A DNA stretch of 64,000 bases from an uncultured Saprospiraceae bacterium (GTDB lineage Bacteria > Bacteroidota > Bacteroidia > Chitinophagales > Saprospiraceae): positions 17,335-81,334 of the forward strand of contig CALEYL010000076.1 of the NCBI GenBank assembly GCA_937926205.1. Direction: 5' to 3'. Below are positions 34,996 through 42,691 of the stretch, one piece after another. Both the position numbers and the translations under genes were made by a program. The first letter of the stretch is position 1, and every line of letters begins with the position of its first letter. The notes beneath the pieces were generated by a model, which worked only from the letters and a program-made list of their open reading frames with translations, did no database searches and was not told where the DNA came from.

Positions 34996-35014
34996 GGTGT
35001 TTATTGCTATTTAT

Positions 35015-35155
35015 TGTCTGTCTTTTGAGTAGCGTGTCTGAGCTTTAGAGTTCGAGAGCAAGGCGCGCGAAGGCCCCAAAAACAGAAGTTTACTCGGGTA
35101 AATGACTGTTTTTGGGGCCGAGCGTAACGCAGCAACCGGACTATAAAGACAGACA
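35015..35155. repeat. MITE-like element with inverted ends and a strong central hairpin
   Basis: The 365-base gap before sucC contains a palindromic structure. Its outer ends TGTCTGTCTTT (35015-35025) and AAAGACAGACA (35145-35155) are inverted repeats of 11 bases. At the centre, GGCCCCAAAAACAG (35072-35085) and CTGTTTTTGGGGCC (35106-35119) pair perfectly over 14 bp, with an inner stem TTTAC/GTAAA (35089-35102). The flanks of the central stem also share short stretches of inverted similarity. It has no coding capacity and resembles a small non-autonomous mobile element or an extragenic palindrome. Confidence 0.55.
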
Positions 35156-35327
35156 CAATTTGCGGGCGGAAGTTAGCGCGCCTAGAGCAAAGAACCTGCA
35201 ATTGCTTTTGCTTTTCTTTTTCGAACACATGGTTTACAACCTTTGCTTTCAGGCAGGTCTTCGGGCGATTGTCAAGATTCAACCTTCATCTTTTCCAGTT
35301 TCGCAAGGCGGTTTAAAAACGGTTTCT

Positions 35328-35335
35328 TACATTTG
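35328..35335 (+). promoter_or_regulatory. Candidate -7 element for sucC
   Basis: TACATTTG followed by AGG is a perfect TAnnTTTG match ~25 bases before the sucC ATG. A clear -33 box is not seen at the expected distance. Confidence 0.4.
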
Positions 35336-35360
35336 AGGCGTTTTTTAACTGTATAGAAAT

Positions 35361-36566
35361 ATGAATCTTCACGAATATCAGGGCAAGGAACTCTTGCAAA
35401 GCTACGGAGTAGCTATCCAGCGCGGCATTGTCGCGCATTCAACCGAAGAAGCCGTCGCGGCCTGGCAGCAATTGCGCGAGCAAACCGGGACGGAATTTGT
35501 CGTCGTTAAAGCGCAGATCCACGCAGGTGGCCGCGGGAAAGGTGGCGGTGTTAAACTGGCAAAAAACTTAGAGGAATTAAAATTGAACGCCGGCAACATC
35601 ATCGGCATGATGTTGAAAACCCCTCAAACACCGGGCGGTTTGAATGGCCCGGGGAAACTCGTGCGCAAGGTGTTGATTGCTGAAGACTCCTATGCACCGG
35701 ATTTCAGCGCCTGCAAAGAATATTATGTTTCCATCCTGATGGACCGCCAAAGCAAACGCAACGTCATCATCTATTCTACTGAAGGCGGGATGGACATCGA
35801 AACGGTAGCTGAAGAAACGCCGCACCTCGTGCAAAAGGAGTTCATTGATCCAACCCTCGGTCTGCAGGCATTTCAGGCGCGCAAAATCGCTTTCAACCTC
35901 GGTTTGAGCGGCACAGCGGTCAAAGAAATGGTCGGTTTTATCACCAAGTTGTACGCTGCATTTGTCGGCTCCGACGCTTCGATGTTTGAAATCAATCCAT
36001 GCCTGAAAACCGGCGACGACCGCATCATCGCAGTGGATTGCAAGGTTTCTTTGGATGAAAATGCGCTTTTCCGCCATCCAAATCTGGAAGCGATGCGCGA
36101 TACGGATGAAGAAGATCCGACCGACGTGGAAGCTAAAAGCTACGGCCTGAACTTCGTCAACCTCGACGGTAACGTCGGGTGCATGGTGAACGGCGCCGGT
36201 CTGGCTATGGCCACGATGGACATCATTAAGCTATCGGGCGGCGAACCCGCCAACTTCCTCGATGTTGGGGGTACGGCTGATGCCAAACGCGTGGAAAATG
36301 CCTTCCGCATCATCCTTCGCGACCCACAGGTAAAAGCCATTCTCATCAATATCTTTGGAGGCATTGTGCGTTGCGACCGCGTAGCGCAGGGGGTTGTAGA
36401 CGCTTACCGCAACATCGGCGACATCAAAGTGCCGATCATCGTGCGCCTCCAGGGTACCAATGCCGATCTGGCCAAACAGATTATTGATGAGTCCGGACTG
36501 AAGGTATACTCCGCGATTTTGCTGCAGGAAGCGGCGGATTTGGTGAAGAAGGTGCTGGCTGAGTAG
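35361..36566 (+). CDS. sucC: Succinate-CoA ligase beta subunit
   Basis: A 401-residue protein starting MNLHEYQGKELLQSYGV, as sucC proteins do. The ATP-grasp part has AGGRGKGGGVKLA and MFEINPCLK; the C-terminal CoA-ligase domain has MVNGAGLAMATMDI, FLDVGGTA and IFGGIVRCD. It binds the nucleotide in the TCA-cycle enzyme that forms succinate and ATP/GTP from succinyl-CoA. The alpha subunit (sucD) is not in the window, which is common in Bacteroidota, where the two are often unlinked. A hairpin follows the stop. Confidence 0.96.
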   Translation: MNLHEYQGKELLQSYGVAIQRGIVAHSTEEAVAAWQQLREQTGTEFVVVKAQIHAGGRGKGGGVKLAKNLEELKLNAGNIIGMMLKTPQTPGGLNGPGKLVRKVLIAEDSYAPDFSACKEYYVSILMDRQSKRNVIIYSTEGGMDIETVAEETPHLVQKEFIDPTLGLQAFQARKIAFNLGLSGTAVKEMVGFITKLYAAFVGSDASMFEINPCLKTGDDRIIAVDCKVSLDENALFRHPNLEAMRDTDEEDPTDVEAKSYGLNFVNLDGNVGCMVNGAGLAMATMDIIKLSGGEPANFLDVGGTADAKRVENAFRIILRDPQVKAILINIFGGIVRCDRVAQGVVDAYRNIGDIKVPIIVRLQGTNADLAKQIIDESGLKVYSAILLQEAADLVKKVLAE

Positions 36567-36624
36567 GTAATTAGCAAAGGCAAAAAGGCAAAACTTGCCT
36601 TATATCGCAAATTAATAAATGTCG

Positions 36625-36660
36625 GGCGCGCAAAGGACGGGAAGCTGTTTTTTGCGCGCC
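36625..36660. terminator. Terminator-like hairpin after sucC
   Basis: GGCGCGCAAA (36625-36634) pairs perfectly with TTTGCGCGCC (36651-36660), followed by TCTTGCTTTT. It lies 60 bases after the sucC stop and before the stop of the reverse lipoprotein gene. Confidence 0.65.
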
Positions 36661-36721
36661 TCTTGCTTTTAATCAACATTCCTTACCTGCAAAATACTGT
36701 TGACGTTGGCCTCGTCCCTGT

Positions 36722-38050
36722 TCACCGCAATCTCCCAAAATCCACCACAGGCTTCACCTTCCCCGCTGGCCGGGTAAACTCCTGATCCAACGGTGTAAAA
36801 GCATTAAAAAAGCCGCAGTTTTTTAAATAAAACCGGCCATTGTCTACCCCGCCGGCATAGTCTTTTCGGAAGTTTTTTCTGGCCGTTTCATCTCCGGTAA
36901 AAGTAATCTGGGTCAACTCCGTCCATTGGCCATTGGCATCCGCGACCCATTGGTTGCCATAAAGGGCCATTCTTTGTATGTTGCCGGTTTCGGGAATGAA
37001 ATTTTCCAGAAACGAATACAAATCGGTCAGATAAGTATTGGTTTTTGGGCGTTTGAAGCTGGCAATCAAGCGCCAGTTCGGGGCTTCGGGCGCATAGAAA
37101 TAAGCTGTATAGACCGTGGCATTCTGTCCGTCTGGTTTTCCGCGTAACAGAAACCGATACGTATTGCCTGCTTTCCAGGGATACACCAGAAAGCTCTGAC
37201 CGCCGGCGCCTTCATTACCAAACTCGCCAGTGTTTACACCTTCTCCTTTTTTTATCAGGACAATTTTATCTTCCTGCGGGATGCTGCCCGGATCGTCTGT
37301 TTGGAAAGGGCTCCACACCGAAAAAAGAATGCGCCGCTCCCTGTCTGAATTGACCTGCATGCCAAAATAGCCCCCGTTAAAGCCGTTGGCCATGAAATAA
37401 GACCCCCTCACATCGTTGCCTTGAGGAACGGTAACCTCACTGTAAAACCACTCGATGTTGTTCAGTTTCCGGGTATTGTAATTCAAATGGACGGATGGGC
37501 CGCGACGCCCCCAGTAGAAATAATTACCCTCGTTGTTACGTACATAGCTGAGTTCGGGACTAACCGCTCCACCGCTTATCACAATGGCAGACAAATCGCC
37601 AAAGTTTCCTCCGGAACTGGAAATTCCCTGAACAGAAATTGGAATATACCCGGGTTCAGTTACCTGCCATTCGCCGGCGAAAAACTCCTTTTTTGTATTG
37701 CCCTCGACCGCAACGGTCTTACTTTGATTAAAAATATTGACTTTAAGACTGCTTTTTGCGCCGTGTGGGTGGAGCAGCAGAGAAACTTTCAGCATTCCTG
37801 GTTTGGTGACACGTACGTATGTCCTACAAATGGTTTGCGGATCTGACCAATTTGTAAGGCCTGTTTCAGAAAGTGTGCCGCCATTTTCCAGCCAGGCATT
37901 GCCGCCTACCGGAATGGTTTGTTTGTTGGCATCGTGAACGGCGCCGCTACCACTTATCGGGGGCCCGGGGTCAATAACCTGGCCGGGGACGCAGGCAGTC
38001 AGAAATAAGAAGAGAAAACAGATGGACTTGGTATGCAGGATTGAAATCAT
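36722..38050 (-). CDS. DUF3472/DUF5077-type lipoprotein
   Basis: A 442-residue protein whose signal ends in a lipobox (FLFLFLTAC). The N-terminal ~130 residues (VGGNAWLENGGTLSETGLTN, then RTYVRVTKPGMLKVSLLL) look like DUF5077, and the following beta-rich region (GGYFGMQVNSDRERRILFSVW, FYWGRRGPSVHLNY) matches DUF3472. Both families are surface-exposed lipoproteins of unknown function, often near carbohydrate genes; here GH1 is 2 kb away but separated by sucC on the other strand. ATG 38050 starts the signal peptide; the frame extends upstream to 38089. TACTTTTC at 38063-38070 is a weak -7 candidate. Confidence 0.78.
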   Translation of the reverse strand: MISILHTKSICFLFLFLTACVPGQVIDPGPPISGSGAVHDANKQTIPVGGNAWLENGGTLSETGLTNWSDPQTICRTYVRVTKPGMLKVSLLLHPHGAKSSLKVNIFNQSKTVAVEGNTKKEFFAGEWQVTEPGYIPISVQGISSSGGNFGDLSAIVISGGAVSPELSYVRNNEGNYFYWGRRGPSVHLNYNTRKLNNIEWFYSEVTVPQGNDVRGSYFMANGFNGGYFGMQVNSDRERRILFSVWSPFQTDDPGSIPQEDKIVLIKKGEGVNTGEFGNEGAGGQSFLVYPWKAGNTYRFLLRGKPDGQNATVYTAYFYAPEAPNWRLIASFKRPKTNTYLTDLYSFLENFIPETGNIQRMALYGNQWVADANGQWTELTQITFTGDETARKNFRKDYAGGVDNGRFYLKNCGFFNAFTPLDQEFTRPAGKVKPVVDFGRLR

Positions 38051-38304
38051 TGAATTGGGTTTGAAAAGTAAATTTAGGAAATAGATCAAAATTTCCCCTC
38101 ATCATAGTGGTATCTTCGCACTTATTGCATCCCTTATTTTAACAATGTTAGAAATTGCCGTTCGTCGAAACTGAGCCCTACTGATCGTAAAAATGACCCT
38201 TTCGGTCTAAGTGTATCCCCGAATTTGCCAGATGCGTTGCAACTTGCGGCCATGTTTGATGACATTGAGATGACATTTTATTACTTTCAAACCCGACTTA
38301 AATT

Positions 38305-40758
38305 ATGAAAAAGCTATTTCTGTCAGCAGCCCTGCTGGCATTCTCGCTGTCGATTGCGATGGCCCAGAAAATTGGCGGCAAGGCCGTTTTGCCTGACGGA
38401 AAACCCGCAGAATTTGCAACAGTGATGCTGATGAATGCTGCCGATTCCACCCTTGCAAAAGGCGCTGTTGCAGAATTGGACGGCACTTACGAATTACCCA
38501 ACCCGAAAGCAGGCGATTATTACCTCAACGTTAGTTTGGTGGGGTATGGCAAATACTACAGCCCTGTTTTTACCTACAATTCCGGCGATTTAAACCTTGA
38601 CCCGGTGCAATTAGGCAACCAGGGGACGGATCTGAACACGGTAACGATCACGGCAAAAAAGCCTTTGATTGAAGTGAAAGCAGACCGTACTGTTTTTAAC
38701 GTAGAAGCCAGCATTACAGCGGCCGGATCGAATGGTCTGGAATTGCTGCGCAAAACCCCCGGCGTTGTCATTGACAACAATGAAAACATCCAGTTGCGGG
38801 GCAAAACAGGCGTTGAAGTCTATCTGGATGGAAAACGTTCGTATATGAGTCCTCAGGAACTGGCCAACCTGCTCAAAGGCATGAATGCCTCCGACATTGA
38901 GGCCATTGAGGTCATCACCAACCCTTCTGCCAAGTTTGATGCTTCCGGCAATGCAGGTATTGTCAACATTCGCCTGAAGAAAAACAAAAACTTTGGCACC
39001 AACGGCTCTCTGAATCTCAGCGGCGCTTACGGAGAAGGGCCAAAAACTTCTGCTGCGCTGAACCTCAACCACCGCAATAAGTCCATCAATATTTTTGGAA
39101 ACGCCAGTGGCGGGTACAACGAATGGTACAACAACATGAGCCTGTACCGCATCCAAAATGATAAGGTATTTGACCAACGGCAAACGCAGGTGAGCAAAGG
39201 CAGCCCGCTGAATGCTAAAATTGGCGCCGACTACACGCTGGGTACCAAACATACTTTTGGGGTATTGGCCAATGTTAATACCAATTTCAATGATCGTAGC
39301 TGGGACAGCAACAGCCGTACCCTGATTTCACCCGAATCAAACCCGGGAGCAGTAGATTCTGTTCTTATTGCGACCAACCTCATTACGGGTAACAATACCA
39401 ATGCAAACTTCAACTTCAACTACCGCTTTGCAGATACGCTGGGTAACGAATTTACTTTCGATGCTGACCGCGGTTTCTTCCGCTCCACAAACGCAAGTTT
39501 CCAGCCGAACTTCTATAAAAATGGCGACGAAAGTGAAATGTTGTCCATGCGCGCTTTTGCAACCGATACGCCTTCCGATATTGACATCTGGACGGTAAAA
39601 GGGGATTACGAACGCAAACTGGGCAAGAAAAGAGGATCCACTTTGGGCGTAGGATTTAAAGTGGCCAATGTAAAAACAGACAATACCTTTGATTTTTACA
39701 ACCTTGTCGACGATCAGCAAGTTCGGGATATTGAGCAAAGCAACCACTTTACATACACCGAACAGGTGAATGCAGGGTATGTCAACTTGTTCACGCCTTT
39801 CAACGCCAAATGGTCACTTCAGGCTGGTTTGCGGATGGAAAACACCCATTCCATCGGCGACCTGGAGCGCGATCCTTCTATCCCGGCAAAACCGGAAGAT
39901 TATGTTGAGCGCGATTACATTGACTGGTTCCCAAGTGCCGCATTGACTTACCAACTCAGCCCTAAACATATTTTTAATCTTACCTACAGCCGTCGGATCG
40001 ATCGTCCGAGCTACCAGGACCTGAACCCGTTTGAATGGCGTTTGGATGAGCTGACTTTCCGTAAAGGCAGTCCTTTCCTGAAGCCACAATATGCAGACAG
40101 TTACGAATTAAAGTACACGGCCATGCAGATGGCGACATTAAGTGTGAGCTATGCCCGTACCACGGATTTGATTACCGACATTGTAGAATTTGATGCGTCG
40201 CAACCCAACCGTAGCTTTATCAACTACCGCAACCTCGCTTCTCAGGACAACTACGCCATCAGTCTGAGCAGCCCGACGCCGATTAAAAAATGGTGGAATG
40301 GTTATGTGAACGTTACGATGTACAAATCCATTTTCACGGCCAATTTCCCGGAATACCAGTTTGAAGCAGCAACGCCAATCGCCTGGAATTTTTATGCCGA
40401 GCAGACCTTCTCATTGCCTAAAGGATTTACTTACGAAATCTCCGGCTGGTTCAACTCTGCATCCATTTGGGGCGGTAGCTGGCTGAGTGAACCGCAGGGT
40501 TCTTTGGATATGGGTCTTCAAAAAGGTGTACTTAATGGAAAAGGTACCTTGAAATTGAGTGTGACAGACATTCTGATGACTGCCCCATGGCGCAGCTACA
40601 GCGATGCCATTCCTGGCCTGGTGATCCGGGGTTCCGGCGCATGGGAATCGCGTCAAATCAAGTTGAACTTCAACTACCGCTTCGGCAACCAGAACGTAAA
40701 AGGCGCCCGCCGCCGTGCTACAGGTCTGGAAGATGAAAGCAAACGTGTGAAAAACTAG
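38305..40758 (+). CDS. TonB-dependent-type outer-membrane barrel with CarboxypepD_reg-like domain
   Basis: An 817-residue outer-membrane protein. After the signal peptide (ending AMAQ) comes a carboxypeptidase-regulatory-like domain (IGGKAVLPDGKPAEFATVML), then a plug-like segment (LLRKTPGVVIDNNENIQL, VEVYLDGKRSYMSPQELANLL, EAIEVITNPSAKFDASGNAG) and a long barrel ending in LNFNYRFGNQNVKGARR. It belongs to the outer-membrane beta-barrel family close to TonB receptors, which in Bacteroidota take up or sense substrates. No SusD-like partner is next to it, so the substrate is open. A strong terminator hairpin follows. Confidence 0.9.
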   Translation: MKKLFLSAALLAFSLSIAMAQKIGGKAVLPDGKPAEFATVMLMNAADSTLAKGAVAELDGTYELPNPKAGDYYLNVSLVGYGKYYSPVFTYNSGDLNLDPVQLGNQGTDLNTVTITAKKPLIEVKADRTVFNVEASITAAGSNGLELLRKTPGVVIDNNENIQLRGKTGVEVYLDGKRSYMSPQELANLLKGMNASDIEAIEVITNPSAKFDASGNAGIVNIRLKKNKNFGTNGSLNLSGAYGEGPKTSAALNLNHRNKSINIFGNASGGYNEWYNNMSLYRIQNDKVFDQRQTQVSKGSPLNAKIGADYTLGTKHTFGVLANVNTNFNDRSWDSNSRTLISPESNPGAVDSVLIATNLITGNNTNANFNFNYRFADTLGNEFTFDADRGFFRSTNASFQPNFYKNGDESEMLSMRAFATDTPSDIDIWTVKGDYERKLGKKRGSTLGVGFKVANVKTDNTFDFYNLVDDQQVRDIEQSNHFTYTEQVNAGYVNLFTPFNAKWSLQAGLRMENTHSIGDLERDPSIPAKPEDYVERDYIDWFPSAALTYQLSPKHIFNLTYSRRIDRPSYQDLNPFEWRLDELTFRKGSPFLKPQYADSYELKYTAMQMATLSVSYARTTDLITDIVEFDASQPNRSFINYRNLASQDNYAISLSSPTPIKKWWNGYVNVTMYKSIFTANFPEYQFEAATPIAWNFYAEQTFSLPKGFTYEISGWFNSASIWGGSWLSEPQGSLDMGLQKGVLNGKGTLKLSVTDILMTAPWRSYSDAIPGLVIRGSGAWESRQIKLNFNYRFGNQNVKGARRRATGLEDESKRVKN

Positions 40759-40780
40759 ATCAGATTCATATATTTAAACG

Positions 40781-40811
40781 TGAGCCATCCCCACATCGCG
40801 GGGATGGCTCA
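40781..40811. terminator. Bidirectional intrinsic terminator
   Basis: TGAGCCATCCCC (40781-40792) pairs perfectly with GGGGATGGCTCA (40800-40811) around a 7-base loop, followed by TTCTTTTT. It lies between the barrel gene and the convergent LolA-like gene. Confidence 0.9.
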
Positions 40812-40823
40812 TTCTTTTTGTGT

Positions 40824-41567
40824 TTATTTCTGAAATGCTGCGGGCACTGCTTCAAACGAAGTGAATACGACTTCCGGCACTGATTTCCAGACGGCAATGT
40901 TGGCCAGTTTTCCGCGTTTTCCCCGGTCGCCCGACAACTTTACTTTTCCATACCGTTGATAATTTCCCCAGCTATTGGATAACCGGGGTTCAGGGTCACT
41001 TGCTTTCGCATAATAATCCCATTGGACAACCAGATGGGATTTTGGATCTATGTAAACCTTATAGCGATTTTCAGGCGTGTCGCCTACATTTTCAAAAGTG
41101 AGTTGGAGAACTTCAGCTATGGCGCCAGCTTCCGTTTTTTCAGCCCCCAAATATCGGAGCGTGACGCCAGGGTCTTTTAGTTTGAAAGGCATCAGCAACC
41201 AATAAGAATCATTGATCCAGATGCTTTTACCGCGCCTGACATATTTGGCAATCGAATCCGGATGGGTCATCACAGTGCCTTTTCGGTTCACCGTTCCCGT
41301 TTCCGTAACAATGTTCAATAAATAAATGGTGCTGTCTGCATATGATTCAATGCGAACAAGTCCTTCTTGCTTGTCCCACCACAAGCGGCGGCGGTCAAAA
41401 AAAGTCCAGGCAATAACGCGTGTTTTATCCCAGTTTTTTTGCCCGCCCATGGCTTTCATAACCCGGTCCGCAAGTTTGATGGCTTTTGCATCGGAATTGT
41501 TCTGCGCCGTAAGTCCGCCAAGGAAGAGCAAAACGAAAATGGATAGCAGGGTTGCTTTTTGAATCAT
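40824..41567 (-). CDS. Exported LolA-like protein (outer membrane lipoprotein-sorting-type, DUF6503-like)
   Basis: A 247-residue protein with a signal peptide ending in LTAQN. The mature domain begins with a helix (AIKLADRVMKAMGGQKNWDKT) followed by antiparallel strands (VIAWTFFDRRRLWWDKQEG, IYLLNIVTETGTVNRKG, VYIDPKSHLVVQWDYYAK). This is the LolA/LolB-type half-barrel common in Bacteroidota. Its role is not known; such proteins may carry or bind lipid. It is the last gene in the reverse block before murB, with a 104-base gap, so it may have its own promoter. Confidence 0.7.
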   Translation of the reverse strand: MIQKATLLSIFVLLFLGGLTAQNNSDAKAIKLADRVMKAMGGQKNWDKTRVIAWTFFDRRRLWWDKQEGLVRIESYADSTIYLLNIVTETGTVNRKGTVMTHPDSIAKYVRRGKSIWINDSYWLLMPFKLKDPGVTLRYLGAEKTEAGAIAEVLQLTFENVGDTPENRYKVYIDPKSHLVVQWDYYAKASDPEPRLSNSWGNYQRYGKVKLSGDRGKRGKLANIAVWKSVPEVVFTSFEAVPAAFQK

Positions 41568-41671
41568 AGCAAGCTAATTTGAAAATGGAAGTTAAGAAAA
41601 TAGTAGATGGTAGAGCGTAGAAAGAGCCAGATTGCTTTCAATATGAGCAGAATTCCCCGTCTACCGTTCCT

Positions 41672-42685
41672 TCAAATCAAATTCACTTCCGGAGTCAGCT
41701 TTATTCCAAATTTCGATTCAACAGACTCCATAATTTCTTTCGCCAGTGCAAATATTTCCGCTCCGCTGGCCTGGCCATAATTCACCAACACCAGCGCTTG
41801 TTTTTCATAGCAGCCGGCATCGCCTTTGCGTTTACCTTTCCAGCCGCATTGTTCGATCAGCCAGCCGGCAGGAATTTTATACCCGCCTTCTTTAACAGGG
41901 AAATAGACGATGTTTGGAAAAGTTTGCTGCAACAGCTTAAACTGTCCTTCGTCAATCTCCGGGTTTTTGAAAAAACTGCCGGCGTTTCCAAGAAGGGCAG
42001 GGTCCGGTAATTTGGAAGTTCGGATGCGAATGACAGCTTCGCTGACGGCGGCAATATCCGGACTGGAGACATTCATTTCGGCCAGCGTTTCCTGAATGGC
42101 GCCGTAACTTGTATTCAGATGATGATAAGGCGGCTTAAGCAGCCGGAAGGCGACTTTCAGAATACAATACTGCCCCCTGAGTTCATGTTTGAAGACGCTG
42201 TCGCGGTATCCGAAACGGCAGTCTGGCCCATGAAAGGTGCGGATTGTTCCGCTGGAAAGTTCCATCGCTTCCAGGTGATCAAATACGTCCCGGATTTCAA
42301 CGCCATAAGCGCCAATGTTTTGTATGGGCGCCGCGCCAACCGTACCTGGAATCAGCGAAAGGTTTTCGATGCCTCCATATCCCCGGGCTACGCACCATTG
42401 AACAAAATCATGCCATATGGCGCCGCCGCCAGCTGAGACGATCACTTCCTCTTCGCTTTCCGATTCGACCCGGATGCCGGTGATTTCATTTTTTGCCACC
42501 AAACCCGGCACATCTCCTGTGAGTAGTACATTGCTCCCGCCTCCGAGGATAAAAGCGAGCGGAGCCCCCTGAGACAACAGCGCACGCAATTCCGACGCGC
42601 TGCGAAAGGCTGCAAACCAGCGCGCTTTGGCTTCAACGCCAAAGGTGTTGTAAGCCCTCAGGGAGTGGTGTTCCATTAATTGCAT
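41672..42685 (-). CDS. murB: UDP-N-acetylmuramate dehydrogenase
   Basis: A 337-residue type I MurB. It has the FAD-binding region FILGGGSNVLLT, IQNIGAYGVEI, GNAGSFFKNPEI with the catalytic serine, and the C-terminal strand SKFGIKLTPEVNLI. It reduces UDP-GlcNAc-enolpyruvate to UDP-MurNAc in peptidoglycan synthesis. The start (MQLMEHHSL) is 6 bases after the stop of the TIR-TPR-SDR gene, so murB is the last gene of a long reverse operon. Confidence 0.95.
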   Translation of the reverse strand: MQLMEHHSLRAYNTFGVEAKARWFAAFRSASELRALLSQGAPLAFILGGGSNVLLTGDVPGLVAKNEITGIRVESESEEEVIVSAGGGAIWHDFVQWCVARGYGGIENLSLIPGTVGAAPIQNIGAYGVEIRDVFDHLEAMELSSGTIRTFHGPDCRFGYRDSVFKHELRGQYCILKVAFRLLKPPYHHLNTSYGAIQETLAEMNVSSPDIAAVSEAVIRIRTSKLPDPALLGNAGSFFKNPEIDEGQFKLLQQTFPNIVYFPVKEGGYKIPAGWLIEQCGWKGKRKGDAGCYEKQALVLVNYGQASGAEIFALAKEIMESVESKFGIKLTPEVNLI

Positions 42686-42691
42686 GGGCGG

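Noticed and set aside
38611..39252. A 213-codon reverse frame within the barrel gene
   Set aside because: It is antisense to a clear TonB-type protein and has no family features.
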